A stretch of 6,474 bases of DNA, taken from contig JAEZNF010000354.1 in assembly GCA_023441845.1 (NCBI GenBank), positions 1 through 6,474 on the forward strand, given 5' to 3'. Source of the stretch: Bacillota bacterium (GTDB taxonomy: Bacteria; Bacillota; Clostridia; Acetivibrionales; DSM-2933). This document shows, in pieces, positions 5,624 to 6,474 of this stretch. Each line of letters begins with the position of its first letter. The stretch's first letter is position 1. The translations under genes and the position numbers were made by a program. The notes below the pieces were generated by a model, which was not told the DNA's origin, did not search any database, and was given only the letters and a program-made list of their open reading frames with translations.

Positions 5624-6474
5624 TTATATAGCATCTCCAAAATCAAAATCTCCTAATTCCGTATCAGTAGAGCTTTTTTCTTCAACCTTTGTAATATCCA
5701 GATCATCAGGCTGAACTACTTCAAAGCTTCCATCAATATCGTAAATACTGCAATTAAATAATGCATCGTAAGCACTGACTCCAAACATGTTGGAAGCTGA
5801 ATCCCCTCCATCATCAAGCTTACCGCTGAATGTCATATCTATCTTTTTGATATAATTTGTATTTTTGTCTATCGTTATGTTTAGTTTGTAATTATTATCC
5901 GCTTTAAATTCGCCACCTGACTCACCAAGTCCTTCACCCGGACCTTGTGTCAACTTCTCTAAAATGACATCTCCTGTAAGTACTATTTCATCGGCATTTT
6001 TAGATTCTGCTACTCTTAGCCCGGCGCTTACTATGCTAGTATCACCAAATGATGAAATATCATTGTTTTTCTTAAATTCGTCGATGAATTCTTCAGGTGT
6101 TTTACTTTCTTTAGTCCATTTATTAGTAAATGAATTCTTTTCATAAACGATATTATCAGCCATATACGATTGGCTCTTAATATTCAGTATGAAAAACATG
6201 CTTATATCCATATCAAGTTTGGCTTTCATTTTTTCAGTATCAAATTGAGCTTTAACACCATACTTCACAATGCTGGCTTTTTGGTTATCCTCACCTGTAG
6301 CACTCATATCCATTTCAAAATCAAGCTTATACTTTTTTGCCGACTCCATTGCTTTAATTGATTTATCAAGGATATCCTTCACCTTATTGTATTCTTCTTC
6401 ATTACATATCAATACACTCTTGGTGGAAGCATCCCAGGCAACCTTCTTCCCAAAACTTTGAGAAACAAACCTGA
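5624..6474 (-). CDS. Stalk-domain (copper amine oxidase N-terminal-like) protein, 5' partial
   Basis: The frame stays open to the right edge, so the start lies outside the window; 282 codons are visible. The first residues read RFVSQSFGKKVAWDASTKSV, then LI. This closely resembles the last unit of the copper amine oxidase N-terminal-like (stalk) domain, which in Clostridia and Paenibacillus is a non-catalytic domain of secreted or surface proteins. From about residue 27 a region of about 215 residues is rich in alternating beta-strand patterns such as KLDFEMDMS, KAKLDMDISM and YKLNITIDK. This recalls the LppX/DUF6612-like lipid-carrier fold of Gram-positive lipoproteins, a fold-level impression only. 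A Gly-rich loop (GPGEGLGESGGE) interrupts it, and the end is acidic. It is probably exported, but the signal peptide is not in view. A terminator follows at 5547-5587. The internal TTG at 6412 has no supporting ribosome binding site and is not the start. Confidence 0.8.
   Translation of the reverse strand, partial: RFVSQSFGKKVAWDASTKSVLICNEEEYNKVKDILDKSIKAMESAKKYKLDFEMDMSATGEDNQKASIVKYGVKAQFDTEKMKAKLDMDISMFFILNIKSQSYMADNIVYEKNSFTNKWTKESKTPEEFIDEFKKNNDISSFGDTSIVSAGLRVAESKNADEIVLTGDVILEKLTQGPGEGLGESGGEFKADNNYKLNITIDKNTNYIKKIDMTFSGKLDDGGDSASNMFGVSAYDALFNCSIYDIDGSFEVVQPDDLDITKVEEKSSTDTELGDFDFGDAI

Noticed and set aside
6410..6412. TTG as the start of the right-edge gene
   Set aside because: The frame continues upstream to the edge with a recognisable stalk-domain end, and no ribosome binding site precedes the TTG.
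1..6474. CRISPR array, tRNA, rRNA or transposase genes
   Set aside because: No regularly spaced direct repeats, cloverleaf-like stretches, conserved rRNA segments or transposase motifs were seen on either strand.

Overview
The window reads like a low-GC Gram-positive chromosome, most likely from a Clostridia-class anaerobe. The base composition is AT-rich, Shine-Dalgarno sites are strong (AGGAGG type), and sigma-A-like promoters with 17-base spacers are easy to find. A copper-amine-oxidase-type stalk domain in a probable secreted protein and a second-type SecA also fit that group. The genus assignment is inference. No rRNA, tRNA, CRISPR array or insertion sequence was seen.

Left part (1-1046, + strand): the C-terminal ATPase end of a sensor histidine kinase enters from the left edge. 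Directly after its stop lies a near-consensus promoter (TTGACT-17-TATAGT) driving a DUF1638 protein of about 221 residues. A 405-base gene-free stretch (1047-1451) follows, between convergent genes. It holds several short hairpins, including two 31-base hairpins that share the same stem.

Middle part (1452-5437, all - strand): reading right to left, the order is a small multi-pass membrane protein of 108 residues, an 800-residue SecA-type translocation ATPase, a RidA-family enamine/imine deaminase and a flavin-reductase-like FMN-binding protein. The SecA has all core ATPase motifs but lacks the zinc-binding tail and has several motif substitutions, so it is probably a SecA2-type accessory translocase. 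The membrane protein has a good promoter (TTGAAT-17-TAAAAT), and the SecA gene has no equally clear promoter of its own, so the two may be co-transcribed. ridA has its own near-perfect promoter (TTGACA-17-TAGAAT) just past the secA stop.

Right part (5438-6474, - strand): a strong bidirectional terminator hairpin (5547-5587) separates the membrane-protein/secA unit from a gene that runs off the right edge. Reading that frame to the edge adds 20 residues resembling the end of a copper amine oxidase N-terminal (stalk) repeat. The gene is therefore 5'-truncated by the window and does not begin at the internal TTG.

The most interesting item is the orphan SecA2-like ATPase with an adjoining uncharacterised membrane protein. 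The paired hairpins in the convergent gap come second. I did not find convincing evidence for a wholly new system.
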